Shown one piece after another: positions 16,017-23,688 of a DNA stretch of 38,682 nucleotides. The notes below the pieces were generated by a model. The model searched no databases and had not been told where the DNA came from. It saw nothing but the letters and a program-made list of their open reading frames with translations. The position numbers and the translations under genes are program-made. Origin of the DNA: Ramicandelaber brevisporus (Eukaryota > Kickxellomycota > Ramicandelaberales > Ramicandelaberaceae); NCBI GenBank assembly GCA_025201865.1, contig MU602773.1:2780-41461 (forward strand). Direction: 5' to 3'. The first letter of the stretch is position 1, and the number at the start of each line of letters is the position of its first letter.

Positions 16017-17165
16017 CTATGTTGGTTTACGGAATTTGCCTTGTAACCAAACTCGTTGCATTGTAATCTTCTTTGATCGATTAACCAGGAGTCTTCTATC
16101 AACTGCATTTTGTTCAATCTGGAACTTGCTTCCAAACAGTGTTGAAATCTCTTCCTGAGTAAAGAAATAGACTCTAGTTCCATCGCCTCTGACGTAGAAG
16201 TTGTCCTGTAGCAATCTGCCAGACTTGAATCTGACCTGTGCCAAATCATATCGGCCGTAGTCACGGAAGCACACTACACCACCTGGCTTCAACAGTGCAC
16301 ACAGGTTGTCAATAGCCTGCGACCAAGTATCGGGATGGATTGCAGACAGTACAAAAATGAGCATAATCATGTCAATGCTGCCAGGCTCAACGTGCTCAGG
16401 AAGAGTTGTGGATGTTAAATCCCATTGGAACACATTGCATTTGGATGTGTCGTATTCAGGGCTGGACTTTACAACATTAACTGCCGTGGACGAAAAGTCA
16501 CATCCATAAATGAACACATTCTTGGTCGGCGGGCGAGAGGAAGCTGGGGTGGAGGCTTGGCGCTTTGAAGGTACTATGGGTGGCACGCTACCGCTGTCAT
16601 CTGCCTCGGCTGGCGGCGACACAGTCTCAACACCCTCACCTTTGTTCTCGGCATCCTCAGCAGATTCGCCGCGCAACTCTGCCAACAATGGGAAGATTGT
16701 ATTGCCAGCACCGCATCCAATCTCAAATATACGGACCACATCATCCTTGCTAGCTTCGCTCTCTTTCTCTTCTTCTTTCTCTTCTTCACCACGACACAGT
16801 GCAAACAGCTCTGGGAATTCCACTCTCAGCCAATGTCTATCCTTAAAGAATCGATTATCATGGCTCTCATAGAATCGATCCCAAAACAAACCTGGACTAG
16901 CATTGTATTCTTCAGCCATATCAGCTGGCACTGGCTTCTCTCGCTGTTTGGCTATTTTCTCTTCAGCATCAGCAAGTGCCTCGGGTGTCATTTCGACACT
17001 GTCCCAGGCGTTATGAGTGAAAACATCAGACTGATCAGTCAGCAGTCGACTACCAAAAGCTGCCGTGCCGTCCTCGTTGACAACACTGGAGACAGTCTTG
17101 CGCTTCTTCTCTTGCTGCTGCCGTTGCTGTTGCTGTTGCTGTTGCTGCTCTGGAGTTGAAGTCAT
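16017..17165 (-). CDS. TRM140: tRNA N3-methylcytidine (m3C32) methyltransferase, METTL2/Trm140 type
   Basis: 382 residues. A poly-Q/Lys start leads into the conserved entry motif DVFTHNAWDSVEM (47-59), then FWDRFYESHDNRFFKDRHWL (94-113) and motif I IFEIGCGAGNTIFPLL (146-161). An acidic and Ser/Pro insertion (about 163-215) precedes VFIYGCDFSSTAVNVV, and the catalytic core continues through FRDYGRYDLAQVRF and VRGDGTRVYFFTQEE. The family methylates C32 in the anticodon loop of tRNA-Thr/Ser. There is no actin-binding extension as in budding-yeast Abp140/Trm140. The TAG stop falls inside the right copy of the 8-bp direct repeat that bounds the candidate mobile element, so an insertion there would have left the coding sequence intact. 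No intron. Confidence 0.93.
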   Translation of the reverse strand: MTSTPEQQQQQQQQRQQQEKKRKTVSSVVNEDGTAAFGSRLLTDQSDVFTHNAWDSVEMTPEALADAEEKIAKQREKPVPADMAEEYNASPGLFWDRFYESHDNRFFKDRHWLRVEFPELFALCRGEEEKEEEKESEASKDDVVRIFEIGCGAGNTIFPLLAELRGESAEDAENKGEGVETVSPPAEADDSGSVPPIVPSKRQASTPASSRPPTKNVFIYGCDFSSTAVNVVKSSPEYDTSKCNVFQWDLTSTTLPEHVEPGSIDMIMLIFVLSAIHPDTWSQAIDNLCALLKPGGVVCFRDYGRYDLAQVRFKSGRLLQDNFYVRGDGTRVYFFTQEEISTLFGSKFQIEQNAVDRRLLVNRSKKITMQRVWLQGKFRKPT

Positions 17166-17666
17166 TTCTCTTTGGAAAGGTTTCTAAAAAAAAATAAGAA
17201 TGAAACTGATCTTGGTCTTCGATGAGAACACAAACCACTCAACAGATGAATTCCAGATATCTGTGGCGAACACCACACAGAATGATGCGTCGCTGAGCAA
17301 CAAAAGGAACTCATGTAGCTCCAAAGTATCTGTGTAACTATCCATTATGACCGTCATGTGAAATTAAGGGCCATTAATCAAAAAGAGGAAAAGCGGGAGA
17401 CTGATAATCAGTGGAATAAGATAAATCAGGGAGAAATGGAAGTGGAAATGAAAATGAAATCAAAGGGAGGTCTCAAAGAATCCAAAGGGGGGAGGAGGAG
17501 GAGGACAACTCAGTGCATTGAAGAACAGCAAGATTCATCCACGGACGGTTACGATTAACTACATCTTTCCTATCACATTCTTTATAGCACTAACAACACT
17601 AACAATACTAACAACACTAACAGCACTAACATCGGCGATAAACGTTAATCCAGAGTATAATCGACA
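17166..17666. other. Divergent intergenic region with a 9-bp minisatellite
   Basis: 501 bp between TRM140 and the orphan membrane protein. It contains an A-run near the TRM140 start, a purine-rich stretch at about 17380-17510, and five tandem 9-bp units just before the orphan gene. A 66-codon frame at 17358-17558 is low complexity and rejected. Confidence 0.55.
17588..17632. repeat. Five tandem 9-bp units (CACTAACAA consensus)
   Basis: Units differ by single bases. Each contains ACTAAC, the textbook intron branch-site core, and the array ends 34 bp before the ATG of the orphan gene. Confidence 0.85.
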
Positions 17667-17996
17667 ATGAGCGACCAGGCCTCCAAGACTCCAGCAGTGG
17701 TTAAGCCAAGAAAGCAGTACAATGATCGAATTCCACGTAGTGAGCCGCTTCATCGACGGGTGTATGATGCGGTCCAGTCAACGTTAATCACCTTAATTTC
17801 ATTCCTTGTGCTCTACGTGACAATGCCAGAGAGTGGGTCGTCAACAGCATCGTATGTGTGGTATAGTATGAAAGTCCTCTATCTGGCAGGTATATACTCG
17901 ATTCTCCACGTTCAATCACGGGCAGTCGGTGCCAGCCAGTGCGACGTTCTCGGGATTCTGTTCCCGGCTGTTCTCGGTCTGTTCTTCGTAATCTAA
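17667..17996 (+). CDS. Small three-helix membrane protein, unrecognised
   Basis: 109 residues and not recognised. A polar basic N-terminus of about 30 residues (contains KPRKQYNDRIPRSEPLHRR) is followed by three hydrophobic segments: about 37-54 (STLITLISFLVLYVTMP), 64-82 (VWYSMKVLYLAGIYSILHV) and 91-109 (CDVLGILFPAVLGLFFVI), the last running to the C-terminus. The basic residues before helix 1 suggest a cytosolic N-terminus. A proper ATG, an uninterrupted frame and normal codon use support a real gene, but nothing in the sequence names a function. It ends 74 bp from the tyrosinase-fold gene, tail to tail. Candidates such as ER or secretory-pathway small subunits cannot be distinguished. Confidence 0.6.
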   Translation: MSDQASKTPAVVKPRKQYNDRIPRSEPLHRRVYDAVQSTLITLISFLVLYVTMPESGSSTASYVWYSMKVLYLAGIYSILHVQSRAVGASQCDVLGILFPAVLGLFFVI

Positions 17997-18070
17997 CAAC
18001 TAATCCCAAGCCATCATTCAAAGCGAAAAAGAGAGGCTTATTTGGAAGAGTTAAAAAAGAGGAGGGGGAG

Positions 18071-18901
18071 TTAGGAGTAGGAGTAGCACATGGATGCCTT
18101 CTTGAGATTAAGGACGTCGCGGATCTTGTACTTCTCGTTGGCAAAGCCGGGGACGTATGCAGACAGGTTGCCGCCTTGGGCATAGGCGGTGGTGCGCGTC
18201 TTGGAGTCGGCATTCTGCCAGGCGGTGTAGATGCGGTCGATCATGGCGAGGTGGAAGTACAGAACCGGGTCGTTTGGCCGGAAGCGAGTGGCCATGTCGC
18301 CGCCCATGAACAGCTGCACGGCCCGGTCCGCACCCTGCAGCGCCGAGTTGATGCCGTCGTACGCCTTCTCCTGGCGCAGCATGGCGTCGACACTCGACTG
18401 CGGCCATGGCGTCACGCTGGTGCTGAACTGGCGCTGCACGCAGTGCGGGGTCGGGGTCATCATGGTCCAGCTGAAGAGCCAGTCGTCGACGCAGTGGTTG
18501 TTGTCGGGGTTGCCGTCGCTGCCCCACATGAAGCTGTTGAAGATGGTGCTCTCGGCCGGACGCGCGGCATCCTGAGCCCAGTTGAAGTACGGCAGCGTGA
18601 TGGACGGGTCGAGCGACTGCAGCTGGATCTCGAGCGCGCGGATGAATGAGCGGATGTATGGCAGGAACTCGGGCTTGCCGTCGAAGCTGTCGAGGTCGCC
18701 GTTCCACTTCTGCGCAAAGTAGTCGAGCCAGCCGAGCGTCTTGAGGCGGTCGAATGCCGCGGCGAGGTTGTAGCCCTCCTGCACGGTCAGCTGGCGCAGC
18801 TCCTTGCGCAGCTTTGGCGCGGAGCACGTCTGGGCAGCGGCAAGGAGTGCGCTGCTGCAGCCGAGCGCTGCGACCACGGTGAGTTTGGAGAAGAGCTTCA
18901 T
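18071..18901 (-). CDS. Secreted tyrosinase-fold protein lacking copper ligands (predicted pseudoenzyme)
   Basis: 276 residues with a signal peptide (about 1-23). The fold is clearly tyrosinase: EFLPYIRSFIRALE (78-91), LDPSITLPYFNWA (97-109), MGGDM (199-203), PNDPVLYFHLAMIDRIYTAW (209-228) and a CYSYS end. The copper ligands are gone. In the CuA signature H-x(4)-F-L-P-W-H-R the two His are Asp74 and Ile83. In CuB the two His before GGDM are Asp192 and Gln196, and the His of D-P-x-F-x(3)-H-x(3)-D is Leu218. The first CuA His has no counterpart near 55-70. Oxidase or monooxygenase activity is therefore not expected, while the intact frame argues for a retained structural or binding role. The gene is markedly GC-richer than its neighbours, producing long spurious frames on the other strand. 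Confidence 0.88.
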   Translation of the reverse strand: MKLFSKLTVVAALGCSSALLAAAQTCSAPKLRKELRQLTVQEGYNLAAAFDRLKTLGWLDYFAQKWNGDLDSFDGKPEFLPYIRSFIRALEIQLQSLDPSITLPYFNWAQDAARPAESTIFNSFMWGSDGNPDNNHCVDDWLFSWTMMTPTPHCVQRQFSTSVTPWPQSSVDAMLRQEKAYDGINSALQGADRAVQLFMGGDMATRFRPNDPVLYFHLAMIDRIYTAWQNADSKTRTTAYAQGGNLSAYVPGFANEKYKIRDVLNLKKASMCYSYS

Positions 18902-19232
18902 TGTTTAGCGGGGAGTTGTGGAGACGGGACAAGGCAAGACGAGACGAGACAGGACGAGGGAGAAACGGTGGTAGACTTGGAGACGAGGTATGGGAGAAGA
19001 AGGAAAAGAACAGGAAGAAGAAGAAGAGTGGGGTTGGAGATTGCGGGAAGGAAGAAGAGCAGCACAGGCAAAGGAGGTGCTGGTGTCGTTGCGGACTGGC
19101 GGTGGTTGAGCTGGCGGCCGGGCCAGCGAGTTATTTTCGGCAGACCAGGAACACAAAGTGCGGAGTTTTGACTAGGAGCGGGCCGCATGGAGGAGACTGA
19201 TGTGCTTTGGCGAAGAAAGAGCAAAAGACATC
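18902..19232. other. Upstream region of the tyrosinase-fold gene
   Basis: 331 bp, strongly pyrimidine-rich on the minus strand for about 200 bp (runs of CTC, TTCC), as expected for a strong fungal promoter and 5' UTR of the minus-strand gene. It then passes into the 5' flank of tRNA-Trp. No other gene is seen. Confidence 0.5.
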
Positions 19233-19304
19233 GACTCCATGGCGCAATGGTAGCGCGTTCGCCTCCAGAGCGAAAGGCTGGGTGTTCGAGTCACTCTGGG
19301 GTCA
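19233..19304 (+). tRNA. tRNA-Trp (CCA)
   Basis: 72 nt, intronless. The acceptor stem GACTCCA pairs with TGGGGTC plus discriminator A. The D arm is GCGC/GCGC. The anticodon stem is TTCGC/GCGAA with loop CTCCAGA, anticodon CCA at 19265-19267. The T arm is GGGTG/CACTC around loop TTCGAGT. The internal A box (TGGCGCAATGG) and B box (GTTCGAGTC) match the Pol III pattern. Confidence 0.96.
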
Positions 19305-19786
19305 TCTTCCTTTTTGCGCTCCATCCACCCCATCTCTGTTTTGCCTGTCGAGCCGCCTCCCGCTGGTTATTCCTCCTTGCTGTCGCACCAAGCCGAGCAG
19401 CAGTGGCCAGCAAAGGAACACGAAGAAGAATCGCGGCAATAGCAGCAATGCCAGCAATGCCAGTCATGAGAAGAAGATTTTGTTTCAAAAGTGCGGTGGT
19501 GGAATGTGGATTGTGAGAAATCAATGAGCTGTTTAGAACGTATCCTCCTCGCCTAGATGCATGTTCTGCATGTCTTGCTCATACTGTGGCCCATCGTTTG
19601 GCAGCTTCCGCTAATGACGCTATCAACAGTCTCGTACACACAGTGATATCACAGTACCCCAGACCATTGTCACCCAGATCATGGCCGTCTGTGTTCACCC
19701 TCATTTTCAGACACTTTCGATTACTCAACCGATGTTCACACTCGTCCATATCCCTCGCACAACCACACTATCTTTTATACCACACA
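19305..19786. other. Spacer between tRNA-Trp and the P450 gene
   Basis: 482 bp. After the tRNA terminator there is mixed sequence with short CAGCAATG-type repeats at about 19440-19465. It must include the P450 promoter. The P450 frame extends upstream into this spacer to 19586 but without an ATG, so that part is treated as leader. Confidence 0.5.
19311..19315 (+). terminator. Pol III terminator T-run after tRNA-Trp
   Basis: Five T residues, 7 nt past the tRNA 3' end. Confidence 0.8.
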
Positions 19787-21331
19787 ATGGCGTTGCTTTC
19801 GACCGTACTCTACGCCAGCCTTCTGTACCTGCTTTACAAACTGGCTTTGCTTGCTGGTACGCTGGTAATCCCACCGCAGCTGCGCACGATCCCGTCACTT
19901 GCTCTGTGGCGGCTACCACTCGAGTTGTTTGTGCTCGAGGATGTTCACAGCATGTGGAGAACATTTCAAAGCTACATTGAAGATCCGGTGCTTGGACTGC
20001 TCTGGGCATTTGGAGAGTGGCACGTGGTCATTACAAATCCAACGGACGCTCGCTTCGCGCTAGCAGAGGCAAAACCTGATATTTTGGACAAGTACCAGAT
20101 TCAAGACGTGCTGCCTGGTACTATAATCAGCAAGTTTCTCTCGAACAATATTGTTACCTCGGAGCACAGTGATTGGAAAAGACATCGACGGGTGACTAAC
20201 CCGGCATTTGCACGATCAGCCTGGGACACTGAGCCAATCGCGCAGTGTACACGGCATGCCATGGCTACTATTGATGCATGGACGGAATCCAGTGAGCACC
20301 GTCTGGTAAATATTCACGAGCTCATGTCTGGCATCACCATTGATGTTATGGGCAAATTGCTGTTTGATACGAATTTTGGAGCCATTGATGACTCAAGCAA
20401 TCGGTTCAATACCCTGTATCGCAGGATTATAACATCAATATTCAACCCAGTGTACATGTTGTTGCCGTTTTTGGATACACGCTGGAATCCATTTCGCCGC
20501 CAGCTGTATCATGACCTCGACGAGCTCGACGAGTTGTTTTATGTTATATTCCAACAGAAGCTGGCAAATATCAAGCAAGCCCAGGATGAAGGTGACGAGA
20601 CAAAGTCGGATTTGCTGACGCTGTTAATCAAGAGTTGCCAGTCTGAAGCTACCGATGATGACACAAAGACCTGGCCACTGAGTGTGCACGAAATCAAGAT
20701 GGATGCCATCTTGTACTATCTAGCTTCGGTTGACAGTAGCGCCAACGCCCTCGCATGCGCCATTTACGAGCTGGCCAGGAACCAGACGCTGCAAGACCGT
20801 GCGCGCCAAGAAGTGATGTCGATTCTTGGTGATGATCTCAGTGATGCTCCGACGTATCATCAACAGCGACAAATGGAGTACTTGACCATGGTTATCAAGG
20901 AAACACTTCGCAAGTACCCCTCGATTGCTGTGGTTCCCACTCGTCGTGCCAAGCAGGATCTCATTCTACCAAGCACAGGTCAGTTTGTGCCACGCGGAAC
21001 ACCAATTCTCGTCTGGAGCTGGGCCATTCATAACCATCCGCTCTTCTTTTCGGACCCTGAAGTGTTTGATCCTGCGCGGTTTAGCGCCAGTTCGGGAGCC
21101 GATGCCATCTACTCGGCCGATCACCTGGGTTGGATGCCGTTTGGCGGCGGCAGACGTGCGTGCATTGGGTTTTCGCTGGCAATGACTGAAATGCGCACGG
21201 TGCTTGCAATGCTGCTGAGAAAGTATAGATTCAGGCTACGTGAATGCGACATGAATAGCCGATTGCGATTCAAGCTTGGTGTGATGCTGCAGCCAACAAA
21301 TGCAATGGTCGTGATCGAAAAGATTTCTTAG
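19787..21331 (+). CDS. Cytochrome P450 monooxygenase
   Basis: 514 residues from the ATG giving MALLSTVLYA, which places a membrane anchor (about 3-25) at the N-terminus as in microsomal P450s. Hallmarks: the helix C WKRHRR segment, the I-helix ASVDSSANA (A313-D316-S317) in place of the usual A-G-x-D/E-T, the ExxR motif KETLR (E372, R375), the PxRF-type DPARF, and the heme loop FGGGRRACIG (452-461) with Cys459 as iron ligand. All elements for activity are present. The Ser at the conserved Thr position is a conservative change seen in some P450s; Ser314 for Gly is less usual. Fungal class II enzymes are reduced by CPR at the ER. The substrate cannot be predicted. Confidence 0.93.
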   Translation: MALLSTVLYASLLYLLYKLALLAGTLVIPPQLRTIPSLALWRLPLELFVLEDVHSMWRTFQSYIEDPVLGLLWAFGEWHVVITNPTDARFALAEAKPDILDKYQIQDVLPGTIISKFLSNNIVTSEHSDWKRHRRVTNPAFARSAWDTEPIAQCTRHAMATIDAWTESSEHRLVNIHELMSGITIDVMGKLLFDTNFGAIDDSSNRFNTLYRRIITSIFNPVYMLLPFLDTRWNPFRRQLYHDLDELDELFYVIFQQKLANIKQAQDEGDETKSDLLTLLIKSCQSEATDDDTKTWPLSVHEIKMDAILYYLASVDSSANALACAIYELARNQTLQDRARQEVMSILGDDLSDAPTYHQQRQMEYLTMVIKETLRKYPSIAVVPTRRAKQDLILPSTGQFVPRGTPILVWSWAIHNHPLFFSDPEVFDPARFSASSGADAIYSADHLGWMPFGGGRRACIGFSLAMTEMRTVLAMLLRKYRFRLRECDMNSRLRFKLGVMLQPTNAMVVIEKIS

Positions 21332-21536
21332 ACTTTAACATTGTAAATGATGTACTATTGAGCACAAGTATAAAATGTGTTAAAGAGATAAAACGAGAGA
21401 AGGAGAAAGAAAAAAAGAGAGACAGGGTGAGGGAGAGAGATAGAGAAAATGGCTTCGAATGTGCACTATGAGTAAGAATGAGAGAACGATAAAAAAAAAG
21501 AGAAACAAACCAGATGGACTCCCTCGTTGTCAAGCT

Positions 21537-21815
21537 TTAATGGATGCCCTTAGCACGGAGGTCAGACTTGGCTTCGCTAATTTCCTTCTGGAGCTCTTCG
21601 AACGCGTCTGGGCAATCTCTGAATGTGAGCAGTGCGTATCCGATGGAGGCGAGAGAGTATGCACCAAACGACACGAGTCCAACAAGCGGCAAAACTGGCC
21701 AGATCTCGGTCTCTACTGTTGGTGAAAGTTCGATCGGAATCAGCTTCCAAAGGACGCCGAACCAGAAGAGCATCAAGGAACCGAGAACAGCAGCAGCCTG
21801 CGTTGCCTTTGACAT
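21537..21815 (-). CDS. DPM3: Dolichol-phosphate mannose synthase subunit 3
   Basis: 92 residues, the exact family length. Two N-terminal transmembrane helices (about 5-27 and 36-60) are followed by the conserved C-terminal segment LTFRDCPDAFEELQKEISEA, then KSDLRAKG, which in DPM3 binds the catalytic subunit DPM1 and tethers it to the ER. The frame is open upstream, but the ATG for MSKATQ gives the family N-terminus. It lies 73 bp downstream of the ubiquitin-like gene on the same strand. The gap is enough for a fungal terminator and a very short promoter, or the two share a transcript (speculative). A separate DPM3 implies a human-type three-subunit synthase rather than the single-chain yeast Dpm1. 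Confidence 0.93.
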   Translation of the reverse strand: MSKATQAAAVLGSLMLFWFGVLWKLIPIELSPTVETEIWPVLPLVGLVSFGAYSLASIGYALLTFRDCPDAFEELQKEISEAKSDLRAKGIH

Positions 21816-21888
21816 TTCGTAGATCGTTTGTGTGAGAGATTTACTTTTTTTATTTCTTCTTAAAATTGAGTACGTGTGTGGTTCACAG

Positions 21889-22416
21889 CTAGAAGGGTTC
21901 CTCATCGTCATCGTCACCAATACCAATACCAATACCACCACCACTGACACCATCATGGTCATCGGCCATACCAGCCATGAGCGGAGGTGGTGCATCGACG
22001 TGAACTTCTTCCCATACTAAAGCCATGCTGGCATCGTCGTCGAGATAGTCCCGGCGCAGTGCCATTGCCAGATTGTTCTTGTCGACAAGGCCGAGCGAGC
22101 GCAGCTTTGTGTCCAGCTTTTCAGTTATCAGGTCCCATTGTGCACCACTGCGGATGGCACCTACAGCGACCGATGAATGCGCCAATTGAGCAGCGGATGT
22201 CACCGAAGAGGTGCTAGTTGATGTGGCCGAAGCCACTCTAGGTTTGTAAAACCGCAGCTGATCAGCAGAGGGTGCGCTGCTACGGTCGCTGAATTCCTTT
22301 GTGCCTCGGAGCATCTGAGCCGTGTTAACAGCCAGCTGCCTAAGCGTGTCTGTAGGAAATACTGGCACGTACAGCACCGTCTTGCGTCGCTTGATACATA
22401 TAACCGAAAGCTCCAT
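21889..22416 (-). CDS. Small protein with N-terminal ubiquitin-like region, unrecognised
   Basis: 175 residues from the ATG for MELSVICIKR. Residues 1-60 look like a ubiquitin-type beta-grasp: strand MELSVICIKRRK, strand TVLYVPVFPTDTL, helix RQLAVNTAQMLRG, then a strand at DQLRFYKPRV. A Ser/Thr/Ala linker follows, then a second conserved-looking segment (about 105-140) containing WDLITEKLDTKLRSLGLVDK and LAMALRRDYLDDD, and an acidic end with GIGIGIG and a run of Asp/Glu before PF. No C-terminal di-glycine, so it is not a conjugated modifier. I could not match it to a named family. It sits between DPM3 and the carnosine methyltransferase, all on the minus strand. Confidence 0.7.
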   Translation of the reverse strand: MELSVICIKRRKTVLYVPVFPTDTLRQLAVNTAQMLRGTKEFSDRSSAPSADQLRFYKPRVASATSTSTSSVTSAAQLAHSSVAVGAIRSGAQWDLITEKLDTKLRSLGLVDKNNLAMALRRDYLDDDASMALVWEEVHVDAPPPLMAGMADDHDGVSGGGIGIGIGDDDDEEPF

Positions 22417-22521
22417 CTCGAAACCGCTCGTCAACAAACAAAAAAAAGCGATAAAACAAAAAGAGTAAAAATGAAAAATGAAAAACAAAAAGTGAATAAT
22501 GAAAAAAAAAAATGAATAGAA

Positions 22522-23589
22522 TTACATTCGGAAGGCAGTAAAGGCAGCTGCAGTGTAGGAAAATTTGAGCATTGACTGCGGATCTCCAGCATATCCAGCA
22601 TCATGGAATGTCACCGGGCGGTTGATCTCAAATCCAGATTGCTTGATAACTTCGAGTAATTCCTCCAGCGTGAGTTCGATTGAACCTTTGCCATCATCGC
22701 GTCCTTCAAAATGATACAGTAATGGGCCAACGTTGATCCAGACACCACCACGCCGCAGAATCTTGTGGATTGTGTCAATGTATTGCAGAATGTTGCGAGA
22801 TGTATCAATAAAGAAGCATGTGACTACAGCATCCCACTCGGCTGGCTCATCTGCTGCATAAATTTCAGTGAACTCACCCATTCCCATTGAGAACTGCCCG
22901 TCAGATTTGACTGGCAGCACATCCGGGAATACTACGGTTCGTATTTGGCTTGCTACAGAATAAGCGTTGGAGAATGTAGATGCATACGGCGCAATCGAAT
23001 ATTCGCATACCTGCTTGGCATGGTTAAGAATAATGTTAGAGACAAGTAGCATATAATAGGAGATCTCATTACCTTCGCATGTATAGCCATTCTGCCAGAT
23101 GTCAAAGCTTAATCTGCCCAATCCAGCTCCAGGAACAAGTACTCGGACGTCTGCCTTATTGGCGCCAGTTGACGCAAAGTGCTCGTTCAGGCGTCGTATC
23201 GCTGCTCCAAATGAAGCATCTCGCTCTGCAGCGCTTTCGCTTGACCATTCTCGCGCAATCTGTCTGAGGACGGCTTGGATTCGATTCTGGTGTTCACTCA
23301 TCGTCGTGGGATCACTTTCAATTGATGCCTTGATAAACATCGGCGATGCAGGTTCATGGAAACCTTGTAAATCGACACAGGTATCAAGGAAGCTGCTGTT
23401 TAGCTCAAGACATTGTTCCACTTGATCGAGTTTATCAAAGAAGCCAGATGTAACTAACGATGCTCTATGGGTCTTACTGAGGACGGAAGCAGCACTGCGA
23501 CGGCTCTGTAGCTGTGCTGCCGAAGCCAGACGATACTCTCGAAACGCGCTGACCACGCGACAAAAGTGAGAAAGCTCCTCATCTGGCAT
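22522..23589 (-). CDS. Carnosine N-methyltransferase family (CARNMT1/N2227; yeast YNL092W)
   Basis: 355 residues from the ATG for MPDEELSHFC. Family signatures are clear: VLVPGAGLGRLSFDIWQNGY (150-169) as the SAM motif I with the N2227-specific LVPGAGLGRL, then CEGNEISYYMLLVSNIILNH, WDAVVTCFFIDTSRNILQYI, and the WINVGPLLYHF segment. The family transfers methyl from SAM to carnosine-type dipeptides or to protein histidine; the fungal substrate is uncertain. Slightly shorter than the human enzyme (409) because the N-terminal extension is reduced. The long upstream frame without ATG is pyrimidine-rich promoter. Head-to-head with NUP42 across 99 bp. Confidence 0.93.
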   Translation of the reverse strand: MPDEELSHFCRVVSAFREYRLASAAQLQSRRSAASVLSKTHRASLVTSGFFDKLDQVEQCLELNSSFLDTCVDLQGFHEPASPMFIKASIESDPTTMSEHQNRIQAVLRQIAREWSSESAAERDASFGAAIRRLNEHFASTGANKADVRVLVPGAGLGRLSFDIWQNGYTCEGNEISYYMLLVSNIILNHAKQVCEYSIAPYASTFSNAYSVASQIRTVVFPDVLPVKSDGQFSMGMGEFTEIYAADEPAEWDAVVTCFFIDTSRNILQYIDTIHKILRRGGVWINVGPLLYHFEGRDDGKGSIELTLEELLEVIKQSGFEINRPVTFHDAGYAGDPQSMLKFSYTAAAFTAFRM

Positions 23590-23688
23590 CTTAAGCGCAA
23601 TAAAAGAAAGAAAAGAAAAGAAAAATAAAGAAAAAAAACACAGACACACACACACACAAAGCTCAATCAGATCAATCGTGTAAGACGG
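23590..23688. promoter_or_regulatory. 99-bp bidirectional promoter of CARNMT1-type gene and NUP42
   Basis: Purine-rich on the + strand (AAAGAAAAG-type repeats at about 23604-23638) followed by a (CA)n tract at about 23640-23658. No TATA box is visible. Confidence 0.55.

Noticed and set aside
17939-18649. 236-codon plus-strand frame opposite the tyrosinase-fold gene
   Set aside because: Explained by GC-rich third positions of the real gene; the product is a His/Val/Arg-rich shadow without any motif.
18108-18932. 274-codon minus-strand frame overlapping the tyrosinase-fold gene in another phase
   Set aside because: Arg/His/Pro/Ala-rich frame-shift product of the same GC-rich codons.
19207-19527. 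106-codon frame running through tRNA-Trp
   Set aside because: Overlaps a perfect tRNA gene and has no protein motif.
19773-19779. TTTTATA as a TATA box of the P450 gene
   Set aside because: Only 8 bp before the ATG; a start site 30 or more bp downstream would fall inside the coding sequence.
19586-19786. 67-codon N-terminal extension of the P450
   Set aside because: No ATG in the extension; starting at 19787 puts the membrane anchor at the N-terminus, as expected.
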